From contig NZ_WIXJ01000001.1 of NCBI RefSeq assembly GCF_009617575.1, forward strand, positions 496,001 through 560,000: a DNA stretch of 64,000 nt, in the 5' to 3' direction. The notes under the pieces are model-generated. The model made no database searches and was not told the DNA's origin. It worked only from the letters and a program-made list of their open reading frames with translations. This document shows positions 48,849-58,933 of the stretch, piece after piece. The DNA is from Rhodocyclus gracilis (lineage in GTDB: Bacteria; Pseudomonadota; Gammaproteobacteria; Burkholderiales; Rhodocyclaceae). Both the position numbers and the translations under genes were made by a program. Within the stretch, counting starts at the first letter, position 1; each line of letters opens with the position of its first letter.

Positions 48849-50875
48849 CTCGCCAACACCGACTGACCGCTGCCGCCCAGCCACGCATGGTAGGCACGGT
48901 CAGTCGTAAACGCGTGCCGGGAGACAAGCTCGTGCACGACGAAATCAAATAGCGCACTGACGCCGACCTTCCCCGCCGCATAGTCCTGCGCCAGACCATC
49001 ACTCCGCGCCAGCAGTGCCGCATGTTCCGCCGCGTGCGAGTCGAGTCCGGGAAACTCGACACCGCGCAAGACCCCCTCTTCATCCGCAAAGTGCTGCGCG
49101 ATCTCGCCCTGCAGGCGCAGGACGATCTGTGCAATCTCATCCGACGAACGCCCGGACACGCTGGCGTCGAGCAGATCGTTGGCGCACTGGAAAATCGCGA
49201 TGTGCTGGCGGTCGATCAAGGCGTTGCCCGAGAGATAGCTGTCGCGCCAACTCAGGGCGCTGACGTCGAAAGGCGCCGTATCGTCCGACTTCCCGTCCCG
49301 CCCTGACGCCACGCAAGGCGCCAGCACGTCGGCAACGACGCGATTACGCCCGTCGTTCTTGGCCTGATACAGCGCCGCATCCGCCCGCCGCAACAGCGCC
49401 TCCGGCCGCTCACCCTTGCCGGGCAGCAAGGCGGCGACGCCGATACTGACGCTCACGACGCCGAATTCGGAGAGTTCGTGCGGCATCGCCAGATCGCGCA
49501 CCGCCGCGCAAACGGCCTCGGCAATGCGCTGAATGTTCGCCAGATCGGCCGCCGGCGCGACGAAGGCGAACTCCTCGCCGCCATAACGCGCCACCAGATC
49601 GCCACCGCGCTTCGCCGTCGCCGCCAGCACCCGCGCGACGCGCCGCAGGCATATATCGCCCGCCTGATGGCCGTAGCAGTCGTTGTAGCGCTTGAACCAG
49701 TCGACATCGAGCAGCGCGAGTCCGAGCGGCTGCCCACCGCGCGCCGCGCGACTCCACTCGCGGGCGAGCACCTCGTCGAAGTGGCGACGGTTGGCAATGC
49801 CGGTCAATGCGTCGATGCGGCTTAACGCCTCCAGCTTGCCGTTCAGCGCGCGCAGCTCATCCGTACGCGTAGCGACGCGCTGTTCGAGAGTCGCGTTCAG
49901 CGAATTCAGGGCGTGCTGCTCCTGACGCAGTTCGGAGAACAGCTGCTCGTTTTCGGCGAGCGACGCTTTCAGCCGCTTCAGGGTGCGCTGGTGCGCATTC
50001 ATCATCGCCTGCACAATGAGGATCATCACCGCCGAAATGCCGATGAACGCCTCCATCGACGCCGCGCTCATGAGCGTGTCGGACGAAACAAAAGGCCCGT
50101 AGCCGCGACTCGTGCCAAACCAGACCACGAAGTAGGTCAGCGCGAGAAACAGGAAGGTGAAGGTCTGGCTGCGCGTCACCGCGACGTATACCAGCGGCAG
50201 ATAGATGAAGACCGACTGTTGCAGCACCGGCGAGAGTTGCGCCGTGCCCGGACCAAAAATCGCCCAGGCCAGCGCCAGCAGGCCGAGCGTCGCCAGCGCG
50301 TGTGGCGTCAGTTCGCGCCACGAACGCCGGGGATAGCGCTGACAGACGCTGGCGATGAATGGCGGCGCCATGATCAGTGCGCCGACCGAACTGCTGAAGG
50401 TCCAGCACGCCAGCGCCTCGGCATAACTGATCGACCACGGCTCGCCCAGCCACCAATACACGCTGACGCCCACCAGCGCCGACACCAGCCCGTAAGCGAA
50501 CATCGCCGGCAAGAAGCGGCGCAAAACCCAGCGCAGACGACCAAAGGACGACGACAAACGACGCACCCGGCCACACAGGCGCACGACCAGCAAGGAGGCG
50601 AGCACATTCCCGCCGACCGTCGCCAGAACAATCAGCACCGACGCAGACGAAAACAGCGGACGGCCGATGGCGTAGAAATGGGCGAGTACGGAAAAGAAGC
50701 TGCCCAGCACGATCGCCGGCCAGATCCGCGCGCCAAACAGCAGGGAGGCGGCGACGGCAGCGCCCGCAGCGGGCCAGACATCGATCGTCGCAAAGACGCG
50801 TTGTGCCAGCAACGCCAGACACAGATACGTTCCGGCAACGACGAGTTGATGCTGCAACAAAGGGCGACGAAACAT
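48845..50875 (-). CDS. MASE1-GGDEF-hemerythrin protein, predicted oxygen-responsive diguanylate cyclase
   Basis: A 676-residue inner-membrane protein. Residues about 1-290 are an MASE1-type sensor of about 8-9 spans; then a coiled coil (about 300-345) and a GGDEF domain with active site GGEEF and intact I-site RGGD five residues upstream. The C-terminus (about 545-670) is a bacteriohemerythrin domain with all diiron ligands: QH, HFxxEE, HxxEH, and VSRHAFTTDRAY. It should couple oxygen or redox sensing to c-di-GMP production. The ATG at 50875 is chosen; a GTG lies 9 bp upstream. Convergent with the CoA transferase gene. Confidence 0.92.
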   Translation of the reverse strand: MFRRPLLQHQLVVAGTYLCLALLAQRVFATIDVWPAAGAAVAASLLFGARIWPAIVLGSFFSVLAHFYAIGRPLFSSASVLIVLATVGGNVLASLLVVRLCGRVRRLSSSFGRLRWVLRRFLPAMFAYGLVSALVGVSVYWWLGEPWSISYAEALACWTFSSSVGALIMAPPFIASVCQRYPRRSWRELTPHALATLGLLALAWAIFGPGTAQLSPVLQQSVFIYLPLVYVAVTRSQTFTFLFLALTYFVVWFGTSRGYGPFVSSDTLMSAASMEAFIGISAVMILIVQAMMNAHQRTLKRLKASLAENEQLFSELRQEQHALNSLNATLEQRVATRTDELRALNGKLEALSRIDALTGIANRRHFDEVLAREWSRAARGGQPLGLALLDVDWFKRYNDCYGHQAGDICLRRVARVLAATAKRGGDLVARYGGEEFAFVAPAADLANIQRIAEAVCAAVRDLAMPHELSEFGVVSVSIGVAALLPGKGERPEALLRRADAALYQAKNDGRNRVVADVLAPCVASGRDGKSDDTAPFDVSALSWRDSYLSGNALIDRQHIAIFQCANDLLDASVSGRSSDEIAQIVLRLQGEIAQHFADEEGVLRGVEFPGLDSHAAEHAALLARSDGLAQDYAAGKVGVSALFDFVVHELVSRHAFTTDRAYHAWLGGSGQSVLAS

Positions 50876-51277
50876 GCGAACCACCAGAACCGTGACCGGG
50901 AGCTAACCGCCGAAAATAGCACGTCTGGATGCGAAAAATTTAATACTCATTTCATATAAGTTAGAAAATACCGACTTACCGGTACTGCATACCCCGTATG
51001 CCACGACTGACGACAGCGCCATGGATGACACGTCACGAAGCTCACTTCCTCTCGCCGCCCATTGTCGAATGTGCTCGGGTAACACCCGACACTCACACAC
51101 GGCATCGCTACTTATCAAATCGACTGTAAAGAAAAATCAGGCAGTTAAACTTCCTCTGGAAGTATTTCCCCGGACAACTTATCCTCTCGACAAACTACCC
51201 ACCTGTGGTACCTTTGCCGTATGTGATAGCGCACAACGCCGGATACTTACGCGCATAGACCCTCCCCCCGAAGGACG
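50876..51277. other. divergent intergenic region, 402 bp
   Basis: AT content is higher than average at 50930-50970 and 51105-51180, probably marking promoters of the divergent GGDEF-hemerythrin and kinase genes. No ORF with a good start and no structured RNA is clear. A -10 could not be assigned with confidence. Confidence 0.5.
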
Positions 51278-52426
51278 ATGAAAAAACCATCAAAGCCAAT
51301 ACCTCCGCTCTCCGGCACGGCGTGGCAAAATAACGATGGCATATTATCGCCCCTCTGGCTGGAGCCTCGTGGATACCATTACCGTTTACGCGAAGCCTTC
51401 GACAAGGCGCCCGTCGGCATGGCGATCTGCTCACTCGACAGCCAGATACTTTTTGCCAACCAGCGTTTGTGTGGCCTGACGGGATACTCCGAAAGCGAGT
51501 TGCGTCAGTTGCCGCCGGAACAGCGCTCACTCCCCAGCGACCTGGCACGCGAATCGCAGCTGCTGGAGCAGTTGCTGCAAGGGAACGTCGAAAACGTCTC
51601 GCTGGAAAAAAAGCTGCTGCGCAAGAACGGGCATTTTCTGCATGTCCGCAAGAACATGGTCGGACTGCGCGGTCAGGAAGGCCAGCTCGTCTCACTGATT
51701 GCTCATATCGAACACCTCGCCCCCCGCAAGGAGGCCGCAAAGCCTGCGGCCGCGCAGATCGACTCTTTCGCCAGCACCGTCATCGGCATTCTGGAGGCAG
51801 AGCGCAAGCGCATCTCACTGGAACTGCACGACGAGATCGGCCAGTCACTGACGGCCCTGAAGATCGCCATCAAGCGCGCCGACGAGCACGCGCAAAACGC
51901 CGAAGCGCATGAAGCGCTCAATCAGGCACGCCTGATCACCGAGCAATTGATGCACAAGACGCGCACGCTCGCCCACCGTCTGCGCCCTGCCGAACTCGAC
52001 GAACTCGGCTTGCCCGCCGCCTTTTGCTCCTGCCTGAACAAGCTCGTCCTGCCGCCCGAGACCCGTGTTTTCTTTGAAGAACAGCTGGCCGACGCGCGCT
52101 TTTCGCCCGAAATCGAACTGTGCTGCCTGCGCGTGGCGCAGGAAGCCATCACCAACGCCCTGCGCCACGCGCAAGCCACGCAGATCAAGGTCGAGCTCGT
52201 CTTCGAACACGACGAACTGCGCCTGAGCGTGCGCGACAACGGCACCGGCTTCACCCCGCCAACCTCGTCCGACAAACGCGCGACGGCGGGCGCCCCAAGC
52301 CCTCTGGGCCTCATCGGCATGCGTGAGCGCAGCCTCTCCTGCGGCGGCCAAATGCTGATCAACAGCCGCCCCGGCGAAGGCACCGAGATCCTCCTTTCCT
52401 TCCCCCAGCCGCAAAAACGAGCATGA
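51278..52426 (+). CDS. PAS sensor histidine kinase (HisKA_3 type)
   Basis: A 382-residue soluble kinase. A PAS domain occupies about 38-150; the HisKA_3 domain has the phospho-His in LELHDEIGQSLTALK (near residue 185) and the HATPase_c domain carries NALRHA and DNGTGF. It has no membrane span, so it senses an internal or redox/ligand cue through PAS. The ATG at 51278 has GAAGGA very close. It overlaps the LuxR-type regulator by 4 bp, making an obvious two-component system. Confidence 0.94.
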   Translation: MKKPSKPIPPLSGTAWQNNDGILSPLWLEPRGYHYRLREAFDKAPVGMAICSLDSQILFANQRLCGLTGYSESELRQLPPEQRSLPSDLARESQLLEQLLQGNVENVSLEKKLLRKNGHFLHVRKNMVGLRGQEGQLVSLIAHIEHLAPRKEAAKPAAAQIDSFASTVIGILEAERKRISLELHDEIGQSLTALKIAIKRADEHAQNAEAHEALNQARLITEQLMHKTRTLAHRLRPAELDELGLPAAFCSCLNKLVLPPETRVFFEEQLADARFSPEIELCCLRVAQEAITNALRHAQATQIKVELVFEHDELRLSVRDNGTGFTPPTSSDKRATAGAPSPLGLIGMRERSLSCGGQMLINSRPGEGTEILLSFPQPQKRA

Positions 52427-53064
52427 CTACACGCGTTCTCCTTGCCGATGACCACCATCTGGTCCGCGCCGGCATTGCCTCATTGCTGCGTGACGCCGGC
52501 GGCGTCGACATCGTCGGCGAAGCCGCCAATGGTCAGGAAGCCGTCCGCCTGACGGGCGAACTGCAACCGGACCTGCTGCTCATCGACCTCTCGATGCCGG
52601 GCATGTCGGGTCTGGAAGCGATCAGCATCATCAATGAAGCGCAGCCCAAGGTACGCGTCATCGTCCTGTCGATGCACATCAGCGAGGAATACGTCTTGCG
52701 CGTATTCCTGCAGGGTGCGGCAGGGTATCTGCTCAAGGATTCAGCACCCGAAGAATTACCTCTGGCCATTGCCGCCGTCATGCGCGGCGATCTCTGGCTG
52801 TCGGCGACGGTATCGAAGATGGTCGTCGCCGGCTACCTCGATCCAGCCACCCTGCTCGACAAGAGCGATGGATTAACGCCCCGGCAGCGGCAGGTATTAA
52901 AGATGATTGCCCAGGGTAAAACCACGAAGGCGATCAGCAGCGATCTCAGTCTCAGCGTCAAAACCATCGAAACCTATCGCGCGCAAATCATGGAGCGGCT
53001 GGATATTCACGACCTGGCCGGTCTCGTTCGCTACGCAATACGTCAGGGAATCACCCCGTTATAA
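52423..53064 (+). CDS. NarL/FixJ (LuxR-type) response regulator
   Basis: A 213-residue response regulator with receiver (DDHH near 10, phospho-Asp in LLIDLSMPG, Lys in LLKDSAPEE) and C-terminal LuxR-type DNA-binding domain (LTPRQRQVLKMIAQGKTTKAISSDL). The ATG overlaps the kinase stop by 4 bp. The regulator may feed the downstream Cache chemoreceptor and EAL gene, but they have their own promoter. Confidence 0.95.
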   Translation: MTTRVLLADDHHLVRAGIASLLRDAGGVDIVGEAANGQEAVRLTGELQPDLLLIDLSMPGMSGLEAISIINEAQPKVRVIVLSMHISEEYVLRVFLQGAAGYLLKDSAPEELPLAIAAVMRGDLWLSATVSKMVVAGYLDPATLLDKSDGLTPRQRQVLKMIAQGKTTKAISSDLSLSVKTIETYRAQIMERLDIHDLAGLVRYAIRQGITPL

Positions 53065-53099
53065 GGTCGAATAACTAATTAAGGGATTTCGTCGCCCTT

Positions 53100-53116
53100 A
53101 TCAGGAACACCCTGAT
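53100..53116 (+). repeat. short hairpin after regulator gene
   Basis: ATCAGG and CCTGAT pair around the loop AACAC, 36 bp after the response regulator stop. No T-run. It could be a minor terminator; the following promoter overlaps it by one base. Confidence 0.35.
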
Positions 53117-53144
53117 TGACCCCTTGACCCCTCTTTCTGATAAT
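53116..53144 (+). promoter_or_regulatory. sigma-70 promoter of the chemoreceptor-EAL pair
   Basis: TTGACC (5 of 6 to TTGACA) and GATAAT (5 of 6 to TATAAT) are exactly 17 bp apart, 106 bp upstream of the chemoreceptor ATG. Confidence 0.75.
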
Positions 53145-53249
53145 CCAAATGCATAAACCTTGAGCTTCTGCTTAAGCGCTTGTGCGACAAGCGGTTTTCC
53201 GCCACTCGGTCGGGCGGCACCGTCGGATTAACCAGATCGAGGAAATCTC

Positions 53250-54866
53250 ATGCAATTCGCCGCACTCAGCGTAAAGGCACGGCTCGCGATCATGACCGCC
53301 GTCGCCTTGCTCGGCCTGATCGCCATCAGCACCTACTCGCTATTCAACCTGCGCAGCAACCTGCTCGAGGACCGCAAGGAAAAAATCCAGGCCCTGGTCA
53401 CCTCGGCCAACGGCGTCCTCAGCCGCTACCAGGATCTTGCACAAAGCGGTGCCCTGGCCGACGACGAGGCCAAAAAAGAAGCCATCAACAGCCTGCGCGC
53501 CATGACCTACGGCAGTGGCGACTACTTCTTCATCTTCAACCGCCAGGCCGAAACCCTGCTCGCCGCTGCGCAAGGCGGCAAGCAGCACGCAATCGACCCC
53601 TCGCTGATCCAGACGATCATCCACGCCGGCACCACCGGCGAAAACCGGGGCTTCTTCAGCTACCAGATCGCCCGCCCCGGCAGCGACACGCCGATTCCCA
53701 AGACCTCGCTTGCCAGCGAATTCAAACCCTGGGGCTGGGTATTCGGCACCGGCATCTACATCGACGACGTCGACGCCGTCTTCAAGACCGAGGCATTTCG
53801 TCTCGGCGGCATCATCCTCGCCGCGCTGCTGGTGCTGATCGGCGTCTCTTACCTCGCCGGCAAGTCGATCACCCATCAACTCGGCGGCGAACCGAACGAA
53901 GCCAGTGCCATCGCCCAGCGTATCGCCAGCGGCGATCTGGTGACGGCGGCGACACGCCGCGCGGCCGCCCCCGATAGCCTCATCGCCTCGATGGCAACGA
54001 TGCAGGACCGGCTGAAGGCGATCTTCACGGAAATCCGCACGCTTGCGCATGGCCTGAAGGGCGACGCCAACCAGCTGGCGGACTCGGCGGACGAAATCCG
54101 CAAGGCCTCCGAAGTGCAATCGAGTTCGACCGCCGCCACCGCCGCCTCGATCGAGGAGATGACGGTCAGCATTCACGAAGTCTCGCAGATCGCCCGCGCC
54201 ACCGAAGAGAACTCCAGCCGCGCCGCGCAACTCGCCGAACAGGGCCACGCCCTCGTCAACGCGTCGGCAACGCAGATTGCCGATGTCCTGACGACCGTCA
54301 GCACATCCTCGACGCAAATCCGTCAGCTTGAAACGCGCACACAAGAAATCGGCAGCATCGCCGGCGTCATTCAGGAAATCGCCGAACAAACCAATCTGCT
54401 GGCGCTCAACGCCGCCATCGAAGCCGCGCGTGCGGGCGAACAGGGGCGTGGCTTCGCCGTCGTCGCCGACGAAGTACGCAAGCTCGCCGAACGCACCGCC
54501 AAGGCCACCGGCGAAATCGGCGTCATGCTTTCCGCCGTGCAAGTCGGCACGCACGACGCCGTCGGCGCCATGGAGCAGGCCGTGCCGCAAGTGGAAGCCG
54601 GTCTCGCCAAGGCACGCGAAGCCAGCGGTCTCTTGCAGGACATCCTCAGTCAGGCCGTCGACTCGCGCGAGCGCGCCCGCGAAGTCGCCTCGGCGACCAA
54701 GGAACAAGCGGTAGTGGCCGGCGACATCGCCCGCAACGTCGAGAGCATTGCGACGATGACCGACGAAACCAACGCCACCATCCAGAACAACGCCGCCTCG
54801 GCCAAAGCGCTGGATGCCCTGGCGTTACAGTTGGACAAGGCCGTCGAATACTTCCGGGTCGCCTAA
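53250..54866 (+). CDS. methyl-accepting chemotaxis protein with single Cache sensor
   Basis: A 538-residue chemoreceptor. First span about 12-32; a single Cache (sCache_2) periplasmic sensor about 35-185 with the YFFIFNRQ and [13 protein letters not shown] family motifs; second span about 190-210; then HAMP and a signalling domain with intact [20 protein letters not shown] hairpin. Such Cache_2 sensors bind small organic acids, such as acetate or propionate. The ATG at 53250 has GAGGAA upstream and the promoter is at 53116. The EAL gene starts at the very next base after its stop. Confidence 0.95.
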   Translation: MQFAALSVKARLAIMTAVALLGLIAISTYSLFNLRSNLLEDRKEKIQALVTSANGVLSRYQDLAQSGALADDEAKKEAINSLRAMTYGSGDYFFIFNRQAETLLAAAQGGKQHAIDPSLIQTIIHAGTTGENRGFFSYQIARPGSDTPIPKTSLASEFKPWGWVFGTGIYIDDVDAVFKTEAFRLGGIILAALLVLIGVSYLAGKSITHQLGGEPNEASAIAQRIASGDLVTAATRRAAAPDSLIASMATMQDRLKAIFTEIRTLAHGLKGDANQLADSADEIRKASEVQSSSTAATAASIEEMTVSIHEVSQIARATEENSSRAAQLAEQGHALVNASATQIADVLTTVSTSSTQIRQLETRTQEIGSIAGVIQEIAEQTNLLALNAAIEAARAGEQGRGFAVVADEVRKLAERTAKATGEIGVMLSAVQVGTHDAVGAMEQAVPQVEAGLAKAREASGLLQDILSQAVDSRERAREVASATKEQAVVAGDIARNVESIATMTDETNATIQNNAASAKALDALALQLDKAVEYFRVA

Positions 54867-57269
54867 ATGCGGCGCCCCTCACCCGAACAGCTGGCACCGC
54901 CGCCCGATGCACCGGCCGCGAGTGCCACCGACCCACCGCTGCGCCTTGACCCGGCGCCCGAGCCAGCACGCACTCCTGTGCACGGCCTCGCTCTCAGCCC
55001 CGCTGCCGACCTCGACGAGAGCGGAGCGGCAACGTGGCTACGCGACGCGACAATCGACAGCCTGCCCTGCCCCGTCTTTCTGCTCGACGACGATGGCCGG
55101 CTGCGCGCCTGGAACGATCTTTTTCAGGCACTGTGTGCGGCGACAGGCGAGGCGCTTCTCGGTCGCTCCTTCGCGGAATTCATCGGCACCGACGCCCTCG
55201 CCGCGATGCTCGCCGCGCTCGCCGACCCGGCGGCCGAGGCAGCGCGCCGGCATAGCGGGAGATTCCTTTCGCCGTACGCGCCCGCGCGCCCGCATGAATT
55301 CAGCCTGCGCCGCGACCCGACGCGACCGGCGACACTGATCGGCACACTCAGCGACAGCAGCGCCCGCCACGCTGCCGAAGCGCACGTCGAAAAACTCCAA
55401 CGTACCCTGCGCCTGCTCAGCGACTGCAATACCACGCTGTTGCACGCCGACACCGAACTGGTGCTGCTCGATGAAATTTGCCAGCTGATCGTCGACCGTG
55501 GCGGCTATCGCATGGCCTGGGCCGGCTTTGCCGCCGCCGACGCCAACAAGACTGTCTGTCCGGTGAGCTTTGCCGGCCATAACGACGGCTTTCTGCAAAG
55601 CATCGAAGTCGTCTGGAGCGACTCGGCGCTCGGCGATGGCCCCACCGGCAAGGCCATCCGCACCGGCCGCCTGCAGATTATGGAGAACATCGCCGACGTT
55701 CCGCCCAGCAGCCACTGGCGCGACGCCGCGCTCGAACGCGGCTACGTCGCCGGCATCGCCATTCCGCTGCGTAGCGACGGCGAGGTTTTCGGCTCACTCG
55801 GCATCTACTCCGGCGAGGCCGACGCTTTCGGCGAAGAAGAAATCGCGCTGCTCAGCGATCTGGCGAAAAACCTCGCCTTCGGCATCCAGAATCTGCGTAG
55901 CCGCCGCCGCCGCGACGAGGCCGAAAAGCGCCTCGAACACCTCGCCCACCACGACCCCCTGACCAACTTGCCGAACCGCCTGCAACTGCGCAAGTTCTAC
56001 GAAAACGCCGCCGCCACCAGCGCCCGCGCGCGGCGCAGCATGGCGCTGCTCTACATCAGCCTCGAAGGTTTCAAGGAAATCAACGACAGCCTCGGACACG
56101 ACATCGGCGACCGGCTGCTGATGGCCGTCGTCGAGCGCCTGAAGAAGCGCCTGCCCGAAGGCGACTTCCTGAGCCGGCACGGCGGCAAGGAATTCATCGC
56201 CCTCTGTCAGGACACGCCGAACAAAGCCGTCATCGAAGCGCGCGTCGCCGACCTGCTGCGCGCCGGCGCCGATCCGGTGGTGTTGGGCGGACACACGCTC
56301 TACCTGTCGTTCGGCATCGGCATCAGCCGCTATCCGGAAGACGGCACCAGCCTCGACATCCTGCTGCGCAAGGCCGACGCCGCGCTCGGACATGTGCAGG
56401 GCAATGGCGGTGGCGGCAGCCGCTTCTACGAAAGCCGGATGAGCGTCGATGCCATGGCGCGCCTGCAACTACAGGGCAGCCTGCGCAAGGCGCTCGCCAA
56501 CCGCGAATTCGTGCTGCATTACCAGCCACAGATCAACATCGCCAGCGGCGAGATCGTCGGCGTCGAAGCCCTCGTCCGCTGGCAAAAAGCCAACGGCGAA
56601 CTGGTGCCGCCAAACAGCTTCATTCCCGTCGCCGAAGACAGCGGGCTGATCCTGCCGCTCGGCGAATGGGTCATGGAAGAAGCCTGCCGGCAAGCCCGCG
56701 TCTGGGACGAACGCGGCCTGCCGCCGCTGACGGTCGCCGTCAATCTCTCAGCGCTACAGTTCCGGCATGGCAACATCCTCGACTGCGTTGCGCGCACCCT
56801 CGACGAAAGCGGCCTGCCGCCGCACCGGCTCGAACTGGAGCTGACCGAATCGATCCTGCTGCACGATACCGACATGGTCCTGCAGACGATCAACGGCCTG
56901 CACCAGCTGGGCGTCAAACTCTCCATCGACGACTTCGGCACCGGCTATTCGAGCCTCGCTTACCTCAACCGCTTTCGCGTCGACAAACTGAAGATCGACC
57001 AGTCTTTCGTGCGCAGTCTCGGCGGCGACGCGGACGACAGCGCGATTGTCCGTGCCATCATCCAGCTTGGCCGCACGCTCAAACTGTCGGTCATCGCCGA
57101 GGGCGTCGAAACCGACCGCCAGCTCGCCTATCTCGGCAGCTTCGGCTGCCACGAAGCGCAAGGCTATCTGTTCAGCCGCCCGCTGCCGGCCGCCGAACTG
57201 ACCCGGCAACTCACCGCGAAGCTCGCCACGCACGACGGCGCGGACTTCATCCGCTGGGAGCCCTGCTGA
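54867..57269 (+). CDS. PAS-GAF-GGDEF-EAL protein, predicted c-di-GMP phosphodiesterase
   Basis: An 800-residue protein: low-complexity start (1-55), PAS (about 60-165), GAF (about 180-335), GGDEF (about 345-505), EAL (about 520-770). The GGDEF site reads HGGKEF, with Lys for the catalytic Asp, and lacks the RxxD I-site, so it should not make c-di-GMP; it may bind GTP. The EAL motif (GVEALVRW) and DDFGTGYSS loop are intact, so it should hydrolyse c-di-GMP. The ATG is directly after the chemoreceptor TAA, with no own clear ribosome site, so it depends on coupled translation. Confidence 0.92.
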   Translation: MRRPSPEQLAPPPDAPAASATDPPLRLDPAPEPARTPVHGLALSPAADLDESGAATWLRDATIDSLPCPVFLLDDDGRLRAWNDLFQALCAATGEALLGRSFAEFIGTDALAAMLAALADPAAEAARRHSGRFLSPYAPARPHEFSLRRDPTRPATLIGTLSDSSARHAAEAHVEKLQRTLRLLSDCNTTLLHADTELVLLDEICQLIVDRGGYRMAWAGFAAADANKTVCPVSFAGHNDGFLQSIEVVWSDSALGDGPTGKAIRTGRLQIMENIADVPPSSHWRDAALERGYVAGIAIPLRSDGEVFGSLGIYSGEADAFGEEEIALLSDLAKNLAFGIQNLRSRRRRDEAEKRLEHLAHHDPLTNLPNRLQLRKFYENAAATSARARRSMALLYISLEGFKEINDSLGHDIGDRLLMAVVERLKKRLPEGDFLSRHGGKEFIALCQDTPNKAVIEARVADLLRAGADPVVLGGHTLYLSFGIGISRYPEDGTSLDILLRKADAALGHVQGNGGGGSRFYESRMSVDAMARLQLQGSLRKALANREFVLHYQPQINIASGEIVGVEALVRWQKANGELVPPNSFIPVAEDSGLILPLGEWVMEEACRQARVWDERGLPPLTVAVNLSALQFRHGNILDCVARTLDESGLPPHRLELELTESILLHDTDMVLQTINGLHQLGVKLSIDDFGTGYSSLAYLNRFRVDKLKIDQSFVRSLGGDADDSAIVRAIIQLGRTLKLSVIAEGVETDRQLAYLGSFGCHEAQGYLFSRPLPAAELTRQLTAKLATHDGADFIRWEPC

Positions 57270-57329
57270 GGGTGGCGATAACGTTGCGCCACGCCGCCCC
57301 CGCGCCGCCCGAGGAGCAAGACGCCGCCG

Positions 57330-58790
57330 CTAGGCGACGCCGAGGCAGAGGTACTTGATCTCGAGATACTCGTCGAGACCATGCCGCGAGCCCTCACGAC
57401 CGACGCCCGACTGCTTGATGCCGCCAAACGGCACGACTTCGTAGGAGAGCAAGCCGGTATTGATCGCCACCATGCCGTAATCGAGCGCCTCGCCAACGCG
57501 CAAGCAACGCCCGACATCGCGTGAGTAGAAGTAGGCCGCCAAGCCGTATTCGGTGGCATTGGCGAGGGCAATGGCCTCTTCCTCGCGTGAAAAGCGCAAC
57601 AACGGCGCCACTGGCCCGAAAATCTCTTCCTGCGCGATACGCATGGCGGGCGTCACGTCCGCCAGCACCGTCGGCTGGAAGAAGCCGCCGCCCAGCGCAT
57701 GCCGGGCGCCGCCGCTCAGCACGCGGGCGCCATGCGCCTGCGCGTCGACGACCAGCGATTCGACTTTGGCGACCGCTGCCGCGTCGATCAACGGCCCTTG
57801 CGTGACGCCCGCATCCGTCCCACGGCCGACGCTCAGCGCCGCCACGCGCGTCGCCAGTTCGGCGGCAAAGGCCTCGTAAATCCCGTCCTGCACCAAAAAC
57901 CGATTGGCGCACACGCAGGTCTGCCCGGCATTGCGGAATTTGGCGGCGACGGCGCCATCGACCGCCGCCTTGACTTCGGCATCGTCAAAGACGATGAAGG
58001 GCGCGTTACCGCCCAGTTCGAGCGCCAGCTTCTTGATCGTCGGGGCGCACTGCGCCATCAGCAGGCGCCCGACCTCGGTCGAGCCGGTAAACGACAGATG
58101 GCGCACCACCGGACTCGCGCACAGCGCGCGGCCAATCGCCACCGACGCCTGCGCGCTGCCCGTCACCACGTTGATGACGCCGGCGGGAATGCCGGCACGC
58201 TCGGCCAGCTCGACCAACGCCAGCGCCGTCAGCGGCGTCTGCTCCGCCGGCTTGATCACCACCGTGCAACCGGCAGCCAGCGCCGGCGCCACCTTGCGCG
58301 TGATCATCGCCAGCGGAAAATTCCACGGCGTGATCGCCGCGCAAACGCCGACCGGCTGCCGCAGGGTGATGAAGCGTTTGTCAGCCACCGTCTGCGGAAT
58401 CGTCTCGCCGTAGGCGCGCTTGCCTTCCTCGGCAAACCACTCGACGAAGGACGCGCCAAAGGCCACCTCGCCCTTGGCCTCGGCCAGCGGCTTGCCGCCC
58501 TCGGCCGTCACCAGCTGCGCGAGATCGTTACTGGCGGCGAGAATCAGCTCGAACCAGCGCCGCAACACGGCGCCGCGCTCTTTCGCGGTGAGCGCCCGCC
58601 AGGCCGGCAGGGCCGCTTCAGCGGCAGCAATCGCCCGCTGCGTGTCGATTTCCCCCGCATTGGCCACCTGCGCCAGCTGCGTGCCGCTGGCCGGATCGAG
58701 CACGGCAAAGGTCTCGCCGCCCGCCGCGTCGCGCCATTGCCCGTCGATGTAACACTGCTGCCGCAGCAGCCGGAAGTCCTGAATGATCAT
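57330..58790 (-). CDS. gabD: succinate-semialdehyde dehydrogenase (NADP+), GabD type
   Basis: A 486-residue aldehyde dehydrogenase. The Glu is in ELGGNAPFIVFDDA, the catalytic Cys in GQTCVCANR, and the N-terminal PWNFPLAMITRKVAPALAAGC and GSTEVGRLL blocks bind the cofactor. The sequence is that of GabD/SSADH-type enzymes, oxidising succinate semialdehyde to succinate. The ATG at 58790 is chosen over the upstream one at 58850. No gabT is nearby; it may feed another source of the semialdehyde. It is convergent with the EAL gene. Confidence 0.92.
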   Translation of the reverse strand: MIIQDFRLLRQQCYIDGQWRDAAGGETFAVLDPASGTQLAQVANAGEIDTQRAIAAAEAALPAWRALTAKERGAVLRRWFELILAASNDLAQLVTAEGGKPLAEAKGEVAFGASFVEWFAEEGKRAYGETIPQTVADKRFITLRQPVGVCAAITPWNFPLAMITRKVAPALAAGCTVVIKPAEQTPLTALALVELAERAGIPAGVINVVTGSAQASVAIGRALCASPVVRHLSFTGSTEVGRLLMAQCAPTIKKLALELGGNAPFIVFDDAEVKAAVDGAVAAKFRNAGQTCVCANRFLVQDGIYEAFAAELATRVAALSVGRGTDAGVTQGPLIDAAAVAKVESLVVDAQAHGARVLSGGARHALGGGFFQPTVLADVTPAMRIAQEEIFGPVAPLLRFSREEEAIALANATEYGLAAYFYSRDVGRCLRVGEALDYGMVAINTGLLSYEVVPFGGIKQSGVGREGSRHGLDEYLEIKYLCLGVA

Positions 58791-58933
58791 CTCGCGTCCC
58801 GTCGTAGCGTCTGGAAACAGGCGACTGCCTGAGCGCGAAGGACTATGCACCCATCAAACGCCGGCGAGCAAGCCCACGCCCGATCGGCCCTCGATACGCC
58901 TTCACCCGCCGGGAATGCGGCGGCCAGCCCGGA

